64,000 bases of DNA from Rugalucina vietnamica (lineage: Eukaryota; Mollusca; Bivalvia; Lucinida; Lucinidae): contig OZ024879.1 in the NCBI GenBank assembly GCA_964017185.1, positions 38,962,383 through 39,026,382 of the forward strand, read 5' to 3'. Under the pieces are notes generated by a model. It was not told where the DNA came from. It made no database searches and saw only the letters and a program-made list of their open reading frames with translations. The translations under genes and the position numbers were made by a program. Positions 63,371 to 64,000 of the stretch are shown in pieces (within the stretch, counting starts at the first letter, position 1; every line of letters begins with the position of its first letter).

Positions 63371-63780
63371 CCAGTGATTTTTTTCGCTATAAAACCGACT
63401 CCGGTTTTAGGAGTCATTCCCAATGGCAAAAAGTATCTTTTTTCCCCAATGCATGGTTCAAAATTCCCAATTTGAGAAAAATTCCCTCTCAGGCTCATAT
63501 CTGCAACCAAAATTTATATATGTACTGTCAAAAGCTTCAATTAGTCAATCAATCCGATACTTATGAAAATGAATAATGCTAACTTTAATGCATCCCAGCC
63601 ATATGTTGTTTACTTTTAGAAAACAAATCACAATAACATATATGATGATATGTTTATCATTTTTACTGGCTTTTATATAAATGTCGCTGATTTTCCCAAT
63701 TGACGGTAAAATTTGGCTATTTTTCCCAATTGAACCGGTACTGGTACCGTTCCCAAAATGGTGAAAAAAATCATCACTGG
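63371..63780. mobile_element. MITE with CCAGTGATTTTTTT ends (copy 2)
   Basis: CCAGTGATTTTTTTC and GAAAAAAATCATCACTGG ends with ATTC on each side; TTCCCAAT phrases shared with 52165-52519. Confidence 0.7.
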
Positions 63781-63852
63781 ATTCCACAGAGCTGTGCTTC
63801 TCATCATGCAAGGGCAAATAAGAATTTCATCCAAAAATGGAAATTACTCCTC

Positions 63853-64000
63853 GTTACGAAAACTTGCCCATGCAATATACAGAGATGTTTAGCTTAAAAA
63901 AAGATGAAAATTTTCAGCAGAAAAATGTTGATATTTTTCTTATTTTTGCTCTAAACATAGATTGTGGGTACACGTTAGAACCGCCTCGCCGAGGCGGTTC
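63853..64000 (-). mobile_element. Family B element, copy B10, cut by window end
   Basis: Starts GTTACGAAAACTTGCCCATG and reaches the first part of the palindromic centre (GAACCGCCTCGCCGAGGCGG) at the last base. Confidence 0.82.

Overview
This is animal nuclear DNA. Introns have GT/AG borders, microsatellites are abundant, and most of the window is transposable elements. The repeat mix (single-ORF LINEs with PHD fingers, tRNA-derived SINEs with a GGGACGTTAAAC tail, very many short palindromic elements, repeats starting AGCTCACCTGAGCC) suggests a mollusc, probably a bivalve. That placement is inference; no species is claimed.

Three host genes can be recognised. (1) On the minus strand at 4075-4239 is one coding exon of a platelet-activating-factor acetylhydrolase; its remaining exons must lie beyond the left edge. 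(2) A complete minus-strand EIF2B4 (translation initiation factor eIF2B subunit delta) has 11 coding exons from 34729 down to 23700. They join in phase to give 495 residues, and an AATAAA signal follows the stop. (3) The 5' part of a plus-strand insulin receptor substrate (IRS/chico-like) gene has five exons between 44725 and 59911, covering the PH domain, the PTB domain and the start of the Ser-rich tail; it runs off the right edge. EIF2B4 and IRS are divergent, about 10 kb apart, and that gap is filled with nested repeats. Decayed extra copies of EIF2B4 exon 7, EIF2B4 exon 11 and IRS exon 3 lie next to the functional exons.

LINEs. The left edge (3-2612) holds the RT half of a LINE whose frame is open. 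At 13802-18143 is an apparently full-length minus-strand LINE with a 1264-residue frame (2A-like motif, two PHD fingers, endonuclease, RT); it is inserted in a palindromic repeat. At 39459-43015 is a broken, 5'-truncated RTE-X-like LINE, itself interrupted by a 105-bp element.

Non-autonomous DNA elements make up much of the rest. Family A (about 235 bp, terminal inverted repeats plus a central hairpin) has about 30 copies. Family B (about 265 bp, palindromic centre) has about 10. There are TTAA-flanked elements, pogo-like TA elements, a hAT-like element with an 8-bp duplication, elements with perfect 9-bp duplications, and CAG-flanked hairpin elements. Three larger elements carry internal arrays or hairpins: 7392-11918 with a ~187-bp satellite, 49756-51128 with a ~151-bp minisatellite, and the AGCTCACC family at 51711-53391 and 55922-57243. 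One short LTR-retrotransposon fossil is suspected near 38.7 kb.

The points most worth a second look are: the 1121-bp/105-bp element pair with exact 9-bp duplications; arm-to-arm covariation in the family A hairpins; the decayed exon duplicates; the 2A motif and in-frame 120-bp duplication in the LINE; and the array-carrying elements.
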